This document shows positions 1 through 7,849 of a DNA stretch of 31,136 nt, piece by piece. Position 1 is the first letter of the stretch. Every line of letters starts with the position of its first letter. Position numbers and translations under genes: made by a program. This stretch comes from JAQVOO01 sp964524755 (GTDB lineage Bacteria > Spirochaetota > Spirochaetia > Sphaerochaetales > Sphaerochaetaceae). The stretch lies in assembly GCA_964524755.1 (NCBI GenBank), contig CAZGDR010000023.1:1-31136 (forward strand). Reading direction: 5' to 3'. The notes under the pieces are model-generated. The model ran no database searches, was not told the origin of the DNA, and saw only the letters and a list, made by a program, of their open reading frames with translations.

Positions 1-332
1 TGCTCTTTTATATTATAACCGAACGTTCTTATTAAATTAAAAAACTTTATTACTCAAGGGTTTAATCGAAGTACCAGCATCTTCTGTCACAAGGCTTGTC
101 ACTTTTAATGATTTTAGTGCGTAGGTGTGAATCTCTGGAAATTACCACTGTCCTAGGTGCGATTGTGTACTATTTCTAACACATATCATTTAAACAAAAT
201 TGCATAGCAATTCTCAGCTCGCACCTTCTATTCCTCTCATTCTTAGCGCTACTGTTTTTATTGCTCCCCTACCAGATGTGCGTTATGCTCAATGTATTCG
301 GACAGTGTTTTTTAACACTGGAAGGGGTGTTT
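1..332. other. Intergenic region upstream of arginine deiminase
   Basis: No convincing gene is visible here. The stretch is AT-rich. It holds a short inverted repeat at 198-212 (AATTGC-ATA-GCAATT) and a stronger hairpin at 303-320, immediately before the ribosome binding site of the deiminase gene. The reading frame of that gene stays open upstream to 261, but the added residues do not look like deiminase sequence. No near-consensus promoter stood out. The upstream neighbour lies outside the window. Confidence 0.5.
303..320 (+). promoter_or_regulatory. Hairpin abutting the arcA ribosome binding site
   Basis: CAGTGTT-TTTT-AACACTG is a perfect 7-bp stem with a 4-nt loop. It ends one base before the purine-rich Shine-Dalgarno sequence GAAGGGG (321-327) of the gene starting at 333. 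It may be an operator or an mRNA structure that affects ribosome access. It does not resemble the ArgR box. The function is inferred from position only. Confidence 0.4.
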
Positions 333-1562
333 ATGGAAACAGAGATTCATATTAGTTCTGAAGTCGGTACATTGAAAGCCGTTTTGTTGCACCGTCCTGG
401 AGTAGAATTGGAATCCCTTACCCCCCAGCATCTAAATTCGATGCTGTTCGAAGATATCCCTTATTTGGCTCAAATGCAGGACGAACATGACCTATTCGCC
501 AAAACGCTCCAAGAGCATGGATGTCAGGTCTTCTATCTTGAAACTCTTCTAGAAGAAATATGTATGCGTTCAGAAGTACGATCAACAGTAATAGAGCACC
601 TCGTGGGAGCTTCTCCGCTATTCTCGCCATCTTTGAAGGCTAGTATCACTAATCATTTAGAAGAAGCATCTGTTAAGCAATTGGTTGAATATTGCACTGG
701 CGGATTACTGAAATCTGCAGTGGATGACAAAGTACAGGAGAAAACACTCTCTTATTTTATAAGAGACTCCTACCCCTATTATATCTCACCCTTGCCAAAC
801 CTCTACTTTACGAGAGACCCCGCAACTATTGTCAACAACGGCATCTGTATCAATGTAATGAAAACAGAATACCGCAAGCGGGAAAGTTGGTTAATTTCAC
901 TACTTGCTCAGCATCACCCCCTCTTTGCTTCGACGAGTATCCATAGTAATTACAGTCGAGGTAGTAGCATTGAAGGTGGTGATATCCTCATCCTCAATGA
1001 GACGTGTGCTATAGTGGGGAGTAGCGCACGAACCGATGTCTGGGCAATAGAAGCTTTTGCAAGGAAAATGACCGACCCCATCGAACTGGGAGGAGAGGCT
1101 CTTAAGAAAGTCTTAGTTATTCAGATTCCCATCACTCGTGCTTACATGCATCTAGACACAGTTTTCACGATGGTAGACCGTGCAAAATTTTGTTTGTTTC
1201 CCGATATAGAATCTTCACTGCGGGTCTTCTCCATTACGAGAAAAAACCAAGACTTCCTCGATATTCGTGAAGAAAAGAGCCTCAAACAGGCTTTAGCACA
1301 AGCTCTGGGTCTCCCCACTGTAAAAATTATGAGAAGTGGCGGTAATGATAACATCGCTGCAGCTCGTGAACAGTGGAACGATGGAACCAACACACTAGCA
1401 ATCGAGCCAGGAACTGTCATCGCTTATCGGAGAAATATAGTCTCCAATGAAAATTTAGAGAAGAATGGAGTAACGGTAATTCCTATCCGGGGTTCTGAAT
1501 TAGTTAGAGGACGAGGAGGCCCTCGCTGTATGAGCATGCCTCTGTATAGAGAAAGATTATAA
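333..1562 (+). CDS. arcA: Arginine deiminase
   Basis: Predicted cytosolic enzyme that hydrolyses L-arginine to L-citrulline and ammonia, the first step of the arginine deiminase pathway. The 409-residue product has the usual family length. Visible family motifs are FTRDP at about 159-163, EGGD near 218, HLDTVF at about 273-278, and the C-terminal GPRCMSMP with the catalytic cysteine at 399. The start at 333 is chosen over an in-frame start at 261 because GAAGGGG sits 5 bases upstream and homology to the deiminase fold begins at once (ETEIHISSEVGTLKAVLLHRPG). An ornithine cyclodeaminase-like gene follows 38 bp downstream on the same strand. No ornithine carbamoyltransferase, carbamate kinase or arginine/ornithine antiporter lies in this window, so the classical arc operon is not complete here. 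Confidence 0.93.
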   Translation: METEIHISSEVGTLKAVLLHRPGVELESLTPQHLNSMLFEDIPYLAQMQDEHDLFAKTLQEHGCQVFYLETLLEEICMRSEVRSTVIEHLVGASPLFSPSLKASITNHLEEASVKQLVEYCTGGLLKSAVDDKVQEKTLSYFIRDSYPYYISPLPNLYFTRDPATIVNNGICINVMKTEYRKRESWLISLLAQHHPLFASTSIHSNYSRGSSIEGGDILILNETCAIVGSSARTDVWAIEAFARKMTDPIELGGEALKKVLVIQIPITRAYMHLDTVFTMVDRAKFCLFPDIESSLRVFSITRKNQDFLDIREEKSLKQALAQALGLPTVKIMRSGGNDNIAAAREQWNDGTNTLAIEPGTVIAYRRNIVSNENLEKNGVTVIPIRGSELVRGRGGPRCMSMPLYRERL

Positions 1563-1600
1563 TTTTTCTTAATAACACACTGTAAGATAAGGGGTTTATA

Positions 1601-2833
1601 ATGAAAACACGAATGCTACAAGCAGAAGGTCATCTCATTGACTCGGGTATTCTTTCCAATATCCTTAACACGATCCTTTCTAAGGGAGGAGATTATAGGA
1701 TTACCTCTTTTATAGTTGGCAAGACTCCTGAAACTACCTCCCACCTTGAAATCGAATTACTTGGCAAAGATGACGCTCTCCTCGAATCCATTATAACAGC
1801 ACTTAAACCTTTGGGAATATTTGAAAAATCAGTACCTTCAGCCCACCTGTTAGCGGCAAAGAAAAATCGATTTGCCCCTGAATCATTCTACTCTACTTCT
1901 AACCATAGAACTGAAGTCTACTACCAAAACAAATGGCACACGGTCGAAAATCAACGTATGGATGGTGTCTTAGTGTACGATAAGACTACAAAAAAATTTT
2001 CCTGTTGTAAACTTAGAGATCTAAAAGCAGGAGACCTTGTTGTGTGTGGAAGCACTTCAATCAGAGTATATCCGGTTGAATCAGAATTAGGGGCCGAGAA
2101 AGCAGCCAGTGGATTTGCCTTCATGACTAATACCGTTTCCTCGGAACGGAGCATAGACACCGCAGTGGAAAAACTTGCCAAAGAGTTACGCCGGATTAAA
2201 AATCAGGGGGGAAAGACGGTGGTCGTTGCCGGTCCTGTAGTCATCCATACCGGTGGTGCCGATGCCCTCGCTTCAATCGTTAAATCGGGCTATGTGCAAG
2301 GATTCTTAGGTGGTAATGCTATTGCAGTTCATGATTTAGAATTACGTTTTTTTGGAACATCCCTAGGTGTTGCTTTAAAAACTGGAGAGGTGGCTGAACA
2401 TGGCCATAGCCATCACATGCGTTCAATTAATAAAATTTACGGATGTGGTTCCATTAAAAATGCGGTCGAACAAGAAATTCTCACAGAAGGCTTGATGTAT
2501 GAGATTATAAAAGCCAATATCCCCTACTCGCTGGCTGGATCCATTAGAGATGATGGCCCCCTCCCTGAAACAGTGAATGACATGCTACAAGCCCAAAATG
2601 AATATGCCCAAATAATCGAAGGTGCGGACCTCATAATCATGCTTTCTACCATGCTCCACTCAATTGGAGTGGGCAATATGACTCCCTCATGGGTAAAGAC
2701 TATCTGCGTAGATATCAACCCGGCGGTGGTAACTAAACTCAGCGATAGAGGAAGTGCGCAAGCCATTGGTATCGTCAGTGATGTAGGATTCTTTTTACGG
2801 TCTTTAACCGAACGCTTAAAGAAAACAAACTAA
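1601..2833 (+). CDS. Ornithine cyclodeaminase, archaeal type (LOR/SDH domain, TIGR00300 family)
   Basis: The 410-residue protein resembles the LOR/SDH-bifunctional-enzyme conserved region family. Characterised members include an archaeal ornithine cyclodeaminase and the C-terminal half of cyanobacterial AgrE/ArgZ, which turn ornithine into proline plus ammonia using NAD. Supporting segments are the N-terminal LOR-type region (EGHLIDSGILSNILN), the glycine-rich HTGGADALASIVKSGYV and FLGGNAIAVHD in the middle, GHSHHMRSINKIYG, and a C-terminal nucleotide-binding-like stretch ending TICVDINPAVVTKL. There is no membrane segment, so it should be cytosolic. AAGGGG at 1589-1594 supports the start. 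The gene follows arginine deiminase by 38 bp, which suggests co-transcription and a role in arginine/ornithine breakdown to proline. The family call is fairly secure; the reaction is transferred from family members. Confidence 0.8.
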   Translation: MKTRMLQAEGHLIDSGILSNILNTILSKGGDYRITSFIVGKTPETTSHLEIELLGKDDALLESIITALKPLGIFEKSVPSAHLLAAKKNRFAPESFYSTSNHRTEVYYQNKWHTVENQRMDGVLVYDKTTKKFSCCKLRDLKAGDLVVCGSTSIRVYPVESELGAEKAASGFAFMTNTVSSERSIDTAVEKLAKELRRIKNQGGKTVVVAGPVVIHTGGADALASIVKSGYVQGFLGGNAIAVHDLELRFFGTSLGVALKTGEVAEHGHSHHMRSINKIYGCGSIKNAVEQEILTEGLMYEIIKANIPYSLAGSIRDDGPLPETVNDMLQAQNEYAQIIEGADLIIMLSTMLHSIGVGNMTPSWVKTICVDINPAVVTKLSDRGSAQAIGIVSDVGFFLRSLTERLKKTN

Positions 2834-3010
2834 CGACATTTGAGCTTACCCTTTATTCTTGTACCATTCTTTGCTGTTTTCACATACAGCCACAAGCTCT
2901 CTAACATGTAGTCCTAAACATGTCTGAGCAAACAGTTTAAAGGCACTACAGAGAGGGGAGACAAGAGGTGTCTTGCATAGCGGGAAAATAATCATATAGG
3001 TGTCTTATGG

Positions 3011-4051
3011 TTAAAGCAGGTATAACTCTTTATCTATAAAAACATCTACGACGTCAGGATGGAATTGAGTCCCACTAAAAAGTTTGATCTCTTCTAAAAC
3101 GATCTCTACTGGCAGTGCTGACCTATATGCTCTATCACTGGTCATGGAGTCAAAAGCATCGGCTAACGAAACTATCGATACGTTTAAAGGAATTTCTCCT
3201 CCTTTAAGGCCATCAGGGTATCCTTTACCATCAAGGCGTTCATGATGGCTACGAATAATTGATCGATAGGGTTGGAATAGCTCGATGTGGGAAATAATTC
3301 TTTCACCATACACTGGATGCATTTTGATGATGTCGTATTCCTCTTGGGTCAAAGAAGAATTTTTATTCAAAATCTGCTCTGAAATCCCAATTTTCCCTAT
3401 GTCATGCAAAAGGGCTCCCTCTTCTAAAACAAGAACACTTTCCGTGGGTAGAGCAAAAGCTTTTCCTAAAGCTGCACTGATAATACTCACTCGATTACAA
3501 TGCCCTTTTGTATAAGCATCTTTTTGCTCTATTGTTTCAGAAAAGGCTAAGAGAGTTGCCCGTGTGGCCTGCTTCAAATTACCCAAAGCAATTTGCAGTT
3601 GATCTTCCAGCTCTTTCTGGTGGGCTATATTCTCAACTTGTTTGGCTAGATTTTTTCTATAGGCAGCCGATTCAGCAAGAATACGAGTGACACTAGTGAG
3701 TAGAACGTTACGACTGACTGGCTTTGCTAGATAATCTTTAGCACCTAACCGCATTGCTTTCATACCGGTATCAAGATCGTTAAAAGCAGTTAGCATGATA
3801 ACTGGAATAAGTGGATATTTCTGCTGAGTTATTTCAAGTAACTCTAATCCTGAAAGACCGGGCATTTTAATATCTAAGAGGACAAGGTCTACATTACTAC
3901 TATTTGCTTCTAGAACCTGTAACAATTCCTCACCATGCTTACACAAGGTGACCATATAACCACTTTTTTGTAAAAATATCTGTAATATCTTCCTTATTGC
4001 TGAATCATCATCTGTAACAACAATATGGCTCGTCACTTCAAGCCTCTCCAT
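3011..4051 (-). CDS. Response regulator with HD-GYP domain (RpfG-like)
   Basis: Predicted two-component response regulator whose output should hydrolyse cyclic di-GMP. The receiver covers about residues 8-125, with acidic pocket D15/D16, phospho-acceptor D60 (LLDIKMPG), T88 and K110. A short helical linker (about 126-165) leads to the HD-GYP domain at about 168-340. Its motifs are intact: H184, HDIGK at 216-220, HP at 245-246, HHERLDGKGYP at 269-279 and DAFDSMTSDRAYR at 298-310. The length of 346 is normal for this architecture. AAGGAG lies 9 bases before the ATG. The start overlaps the end of the upstream methyltransferase-like gene by 19 bp, so the two are probably one transcript. A large sensor kinase is transcribed divergently next door and is the obvious candidate partner, though pairing is inferred. 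Confidence 0.92.
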   Translation of the reverse strand: MERLEVTSHIVVTDDDSAIRKILQIFLQKSGYMVTLCKHGEELLQVLEANSSNVDLVLLDIKMPGLSGLELLEITQQKYPLIPVIMLTAFNDLDTGMKAMRLGAKDYLAKPVSRNVLLTSVTRILAESAAYRKNLAKQVENIAHQKELEDQLQIALGNLKQATRATLLAFSETIEQKDAYTKGHCNRVSIISAALGKAFALPTESVLVLEEGALLHDIGKIGISEQILNKNSSLTQEEYDIIKMHPVYGERIISHIELFQPYRSIIRSHHERLDGKGYPDGLKGGEIPLNVSIVSLADAFDSMTSDRAYRSALPVEIVLEEIKLFSGTQFHPDVVDVFIDKELYLL

Positions 4052-4575
4052 TGTGCTATACTCCTTATGGATAATAAAAAAGGTGTTTGCTTTTTATATG
4101 TTTGGTAATTAGGAAACATTTTAGGGAAAATGAATGTATCTTCTATACTAATCAGAATAAGGTTATCCAGGCAAAATCCTGCGCAAAGCAAAGTAATCCT
4201 ATAGTCCCAAAAATAGATTGCGAGTAAGATGTTAATTGCTGTATACCACAAAAAACCAGGATGTCGTGATATACTGTAGGTCCCTTGTTGATAAAAAGCA
4301 CTAGGTTTTTGTGCTGTCAGAGAGGTTTCGATGAACACAGAGAAGATTAATAATGCAATAAAGAGCAATAAGAGAATGAAAATTATCAAAACACCTCCTA
4401 ACGGGATGGGGGAAGAATAAGAGGAAAGGAGAATTACATAAGGGATAGCTGTGATAACAAATCCGATAGTTAAAATCTTTTTTAACGTCGGTTTATTATA
4501 CAAAATAGCCAAGTCAAATAACCCTGACAACAGATATCCACTAGTTCCTAAAATAAATAGTTTGATAAATCCCAT
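4033..4575 (-). CDS. Membrane protein, isoprenylcysteine/phospholipid methyltransferase-like
   Basis: A 180-residue integral membrane protein with about four to five hydrophobic segments (around 3-24, 34-52, 60-82, 110-122, 126-144). The sequence QGTYSISRHPGFLW at about 97-110, followed by an acidic pair (E145, D146) and F-x-x-Y-x-x-Y near the C-terminus, matches the pattern of the ICMT/PEMT membrane methyltransferase superfamily. That superfamily uses S-adenosylmethionine to methylate lipids or prenylated cysteines. The substrate here is unknown. No Shine-Dalgarno sequence is obvious before the ATG at 4575. The gene overlaps the following response regulator by 19 bp and is divergent from the sensor kinase (63-bp gap). 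It may modify a lipid or acylated product of the locus, but that is speculation. Confidence 0.65.
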   Translation of the reverse strand: MGFIKLFILGTSGYLLSGLFDLAILYNKPTLKKILTIGFVITAIPYVILLSSYSSPIPLGGVLIIFILLLLFIALLIFSVFIETSLTAQKPSAFYQQGTYSISRHPGFLWYTAINILLAIYFWDYRITLLCAGFCLDNLILISIEDTFIFPKMFPNYQTYKKQTPFLLSIRSIAQWRGLK

Positions 4576-4591
4576 AACTTGTTACTATAAT
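4562..4591 (+). promoter_or_regulatory. Promoter of the kinase-acyltransferase gene
   Basis: TTGATA (4562-4567), an 18-bp spacer and a consensus TATAAT (4586-4591) give a good sigma-70 type promoter. It would start transcription about 40 bases before the ATG at 4639. The -35 element lies inside the first codons of the divergent methyltransferase-like gene, so the two transcription units are intimately linked. Confidence 0.6.
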
Positions 4592-4638
4592 AATGTAAAT
4601 TCCGTACTAATGGAAGTAAAAATAACAGAGGATGTTTA

Positions 4639-7600
4639 ATGATTATTGATCTTTCAACGATTACGCCAGCCTTAGCTTTTATTTTATATGTGTTCTTCTT
4701 GGTATTTGGCTTTCTGCAGTATAAAAAAGATAGATTCTATTGGTCTTTCCAACTCTATATATCCTTATTCTGTATATGGAGCTTTGGATCAATGATGATG
4801 CATATCAATGGCACGATACTTACTCCACTTCTTTGGAATAGGGTAATGTTGGTAGGGCTCTTAACAGCGCCATTCGCCCTCAGCCATTTCATCATGGATA
4901 TTATAGGTCTGACCAAGCGATTTGTTAAAATCTTCGTTCTGGCCAGTTATTTGTTAATTATCCCACTGATGGTTCTTAACTTTACCGGCAATATCGTTCA
5001 AGATGCTGGATTTCTCGCCGATGGGACATTTTATTATACGCTTGGCCCCGGAGCTATATTCGCCTACTCAATTATCTATTTGTACCTCATTCTGGCTCTA
5101 GCCATTCTGTTCATCAACTCTAAATTCCAAAACCTAAAAGGACAAAAGAAAAACTTAACCTTACCGTTGGTTGGTGTAGTCATTATGTTGGTTGGAATCT
5201 TTATGAACATATTCCCAGAATTGGGTAAATATCCAATTGATATTTTCTCGGCCACAATCAATGCGATGCTCCTCTTCTACACCATTTATAAGTACAAACT
5301 CATTAACTATTCACGTCTTGGCTTGAATATTATCTACACCACGATCTTTGTAATTATAGCAATCGTTGTATATTCCTTAATCCTCCTCTTAATCCAGTAT
5401 TTTTATAAGGATTTTGCGCCCAAGAATGTACTGCAATTATCAATTATCCTTGGTCTAGTATCGGCTCTATTGATGTACCCATTGAGAAACCTACTTGCCT
5501 ATATTGTCGATACTCGCATCATCCCTAAACGGCATCCGTATCAGACTACCATCAAAACGATTAGCCAAAGGCTCACAACCATTGTCGATCTTAATGATCT
5601 CGGTGAAGAAGTTGTAAACAACTTGAGTTCAGGATTAAAGATAGACTGGGTCCTTTTTGCGGTCAAACAACTTGATAACGAAAACAAATTTAGAGTGGTA
5701 GCAGAGAGCAATTCCCCTACTCAATTAACAAAAGGGAGTGCTGTGACGTTCAAATTCTCACCTGAACTTCAATGGCAACTTGATAACTTAAAAAAGGATA
5801 ATACCAACTCTTCGATTATCAAGGCACACGAAGGAGAACGACAATTTAAAGTAAGTGATCAACTTCCTGAAGTAGATGTACTCATTCCTCTTTTCGTGAG
5901 AAAAGAAATTGCTGGCTATATTCTCATTGGCTATAATTTTATCAAGTCTCGCATCAGCTCTATTGAGTTTGACGCCCTTGAGATATTAGCAGCACAAAGC
6001 TCTCTCTCGCTTGAAAACTCCCTCTCCTTTGAAAAATTGAGAGTTCAAGGCGATGAGTTGATCATGAGCAAAAACAAACTAGAAGCGATTTTTAATGGAA
6101 TTGCTTCTCCTGTCTGCCTCATCGACATCGAATATACAATCATGGAGGCTAACTCAGCTGCAGTTAACTTCTACGGAAATAAAAAGAGGGATTTAATAGG
6201 CAAGAAATGTTACAGGACATTTTTCAAACGAGAACGTCCATGCCATTTTTGTCAGGCTCTTGATTGTATGCACACCGGTATAGTGCAAAAGACAGAAGTA
6301 AATTTGGCAGAAGAAGTATACTCCTTTCAATTTCATAATGTTAAAGTTCCAGAAAATTCTAAAAATGTATTTATCGAGATTATTAATAATATTACTGAAC
6401 AAAAAAACCTACAGGAAGAACTTTTCAGAGCTGAAAGAATGGCTGGAATCGGTACATTAGCGGCTGGCATAGCACACGAACTCAACAACCCGTTAGCTGC
6501 CATTTTTGGCACTGCCGAGATTCTGCTCAGTGAAATTGGAGAAAACCCTGAACATAAGGAGCACCTTCAAGACATTCTCTCCTACTCGAAAACTGCAGCT
6601 GATGTAATTAAAGAACTTTCGATTTATTCCCGTAAGGAAGAAAAAAACGAGAGTGAAAATGTCGAGGTCATTAAGGTCTTAGAGTTTTCTCTTCGCTTGG
6701 CCACACGTGTGGCAGATTCAGACAACATCACCATTAGACGAAACTATCATGCTGTACCCGAGCTACAAACGAATGAAAGGGAATTACAACAACTCTTCTT
6801 GAATCTTATTGTGAATGCTTTTCAAGCCATGAGTGGTAAAGGGACATTGACCCTTACCTGTATCGAAAAAGACAACTTTATTTACATAAGTGTGACAGAT
6901 ACAGGGTGCGGAATTCCCGAGCGGAGCATGAACCAGTTATTCACACCATTCTTTACGACTAAACCACCAGGGACGGGAACTGGACTTGGATTAACCAATT
7001 GTTATAGTATAGTCGAAAAAATGGGTGGGAGAATTAGAGTGCGTAGTGAAGTGAATGCTGGTTCTGACTTTACCGTAATTTTCCCCTTAAGTGAGGAGAG
7101 CCAAAATGCAATTCATTTCTCTCTTGTCCAAAACCAGAGTGAAATGAGTGATGTATTCTTTATTCAACGTAAAGTACTTGTGGGTGAAAAAGGTTATTTA
7201 GAAGAGACTATCCACCGGGCGGAAGATGAAAAAGCTATGCATATCCTCGCCTATAAAGGGTTACATCCAGTTGGGACAGTCTCCCTCATGACATCCGATA
7301 ATTTCTGGCCCTTACCTATCTCTAAGTATTTTGATATTGAATCCGTCCTACAATCAAAGAAATGTTCTGAGATTATTCGTTTAGCGGTATTGTCGGAGAT
7401 GCGCAACACCTCTGTTTCGATTGGATTAATCGTACTCGTCTTCCTCCTTGCCCGAAGTTATGGGGTGGAAGAAGTTGTTATCGATGTCTTTGCTGACGAC
7501 AAGAAAACTATTAAACTTTACAGGAAATTTGGTTTTCAGGAAATTGGGACCTACTACTCTCCCTCTGCTGTTACCGTTATGGCTCTCCAAAATAAAACGC

Positions 7601-7803
7601 CAATGGAACAGGACAGAGATCAATTAAAACACTTTGTTCGCCCACTTTTCTCCCGATTACGTGGCCTCTTTGACTTTGGGCAGTATACTCAGGGAGTACT
7701 CGATGAAATGGATAGAATTCTCAGTTCAATCGCCCATGAACCAGAAGTAGTTCCCACCAAGATTGTAACTGAACAAAGTGTCTTGGAATTAGAGACATCA
7801 TAA
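4639..7803 (+). CDS. Membrane sensor histidine kinase fused to a FeeM-like N-acyltransferase (GNAT) domain
   Basis: A 1054-residue multidomain protein. Residues about 5-285 hold some eight or nine transmembrane helices. A GAF-like domain follows at about 300-455. A PAS domain at about 480-590 carries a cysteine cluster (C524, C535, C538, C543). The HisKA dimerisation helix has the phospho-acceptor H613 in AAGIAHELNNPLA. The HATPase domain shows N722/N726, DTGCGIP at 754-760, a FTPFFTTK segment and GTGTGLGL at 778-785. The transmitter therefore looks functional. From about 815 to 980 an added domain resembles GNAT acyltransferases of the FeeM/N-acyl amino acid synthase group: VGTVSL, LPISKYFDIES at 892-902, EIIRLAV at 911-917, and IKLYRKFGFQEIGTY. 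A helical tail ends the protein. A frameshift artefact is unlikely because one frame is open throughout. The divergent HD-GYP regulator may be its partner. Kinase call is firm; acyltransferase subfamily is likely but its substrate is unknown. Confidence 0.85.
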   Translation: MIIDLSTITPALAFILYVFFLVFGFLQYKKDRFYWSFQLYISLFCIWSFGSMMMHINGTILTPLLWNRVMLVGLLTAPFALSHFIMDIIGLTKRFVKIFVLASYLLIIPLMVLNFTGNIVQDAGFLADGTFYYTLGPGAIFAYSIIYLYLILALAILFINSKFQNLKGQKKNLTLPLVGVVIMLVGIFMNIFPELGKYPIDIFSATINAMLLFYTIYKYKLINYSRLGLNIIYTTIFVIIAIVVYSLILLLIQYFYKDFAPKNVLQLSIILGLVSALLMYPLRNLLAYIVDTRIIPKRHPYQTTIKTISQRLTTIVDLNDLGEEVVNNLSSGLKIDWVLFAVKQLDNENKFRVVAESNSPTQLTKGSAVTFKFSPELQWQLDNLKKDNTNSSIIKAHEGERQFKVSDQLPEVDVLIPLFVRKEIAGYILIGYNFIKSRISSIEFDALEILAAQSSLSLENSLSFEKLRVQGDELIMSKNKLEAIFNGIASPVCLIDIEYTIMEANSAAVNFYGNKKRDLIGKKCYRTFFKRERPCHFCQALDCMHTGIVQKTEVNLAEEVYSFQFHNVKVPENSKNVFIEIINNITEQKNLQEELFRAERMAGIGTLAAGIAHELNNPLAAIFGTAEILLSEIGENPEHKEHLQDILSYSKTAADVIKELSIYSRKEEKNESENVEVIKVLEFSLRLATRVADSDNITIRRNYHAVPELQTNERELQQLFLNLIVNAFQAMSGKGTLTLTCIEKDNFIYISVTDTGCGIPERSMNQLFTPFFTTKPPGTGTGLGLTNCYSIVEKMGGRIRVRSEVNAGSDFTVIFPLSEESQNAIHFSLVQNQSEMSDVFFIQRKVLVGEKGYLEETIHRAEDEKAMHILAYKGLHPVGTVSLMTSDNFWPLPISKYFDIESVLQSKKCSEIIRLAVLSEMRNTSVSIGLIVLVFLLARSYGVEEVVIDVFADDKKTIKLYRKFGFQEIGTYYSPSAVTVMALQNKTPMEQDRDQLKHFVRPLFSRLRGLFDFGQYTQGVLDEMDRILSSIAHEPEVVPTKIVTEQSVLELETS

Positions 7804-7829
7804 AGACTGAAATTCGAAAAAGTCAGTTT
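7804..7829 (+). terminator. Possible terminator after the kinase gene
   Basis: AGACTGA and TCAGTTT can pair as a 7-bp stem with one G-T wobble around a 12-base loop, directly after the stop codon. No long uridine run follows, so this would be a weak terminator. The next gene is convergent, which makes a terminator here plausible. Confidence 0.3.
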
Positions 7830-7849
7830 GCACTCTAGCCCTTCTCTTT

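Noticed and set aside
5..25. GAACGTTC near the window start as a LexA-type box
   Set aside because: The half-sites have no proper spacer and no SOS gene is nearby.
261..332. Longer N-terminus for arginine deiminase
   Set aside because: The added 24 residues do not fit the family, cross the hairpin, and a good Shine-Dalgarno directs the start at 333.
2834..3010. Two ACATGT copies and a weak CAAGA-GGTG-TCTTG hairpin between convergent genes
   Set aside because: Stems are too short and no T run follows; they could belong to terminators but the signal is not better than background.
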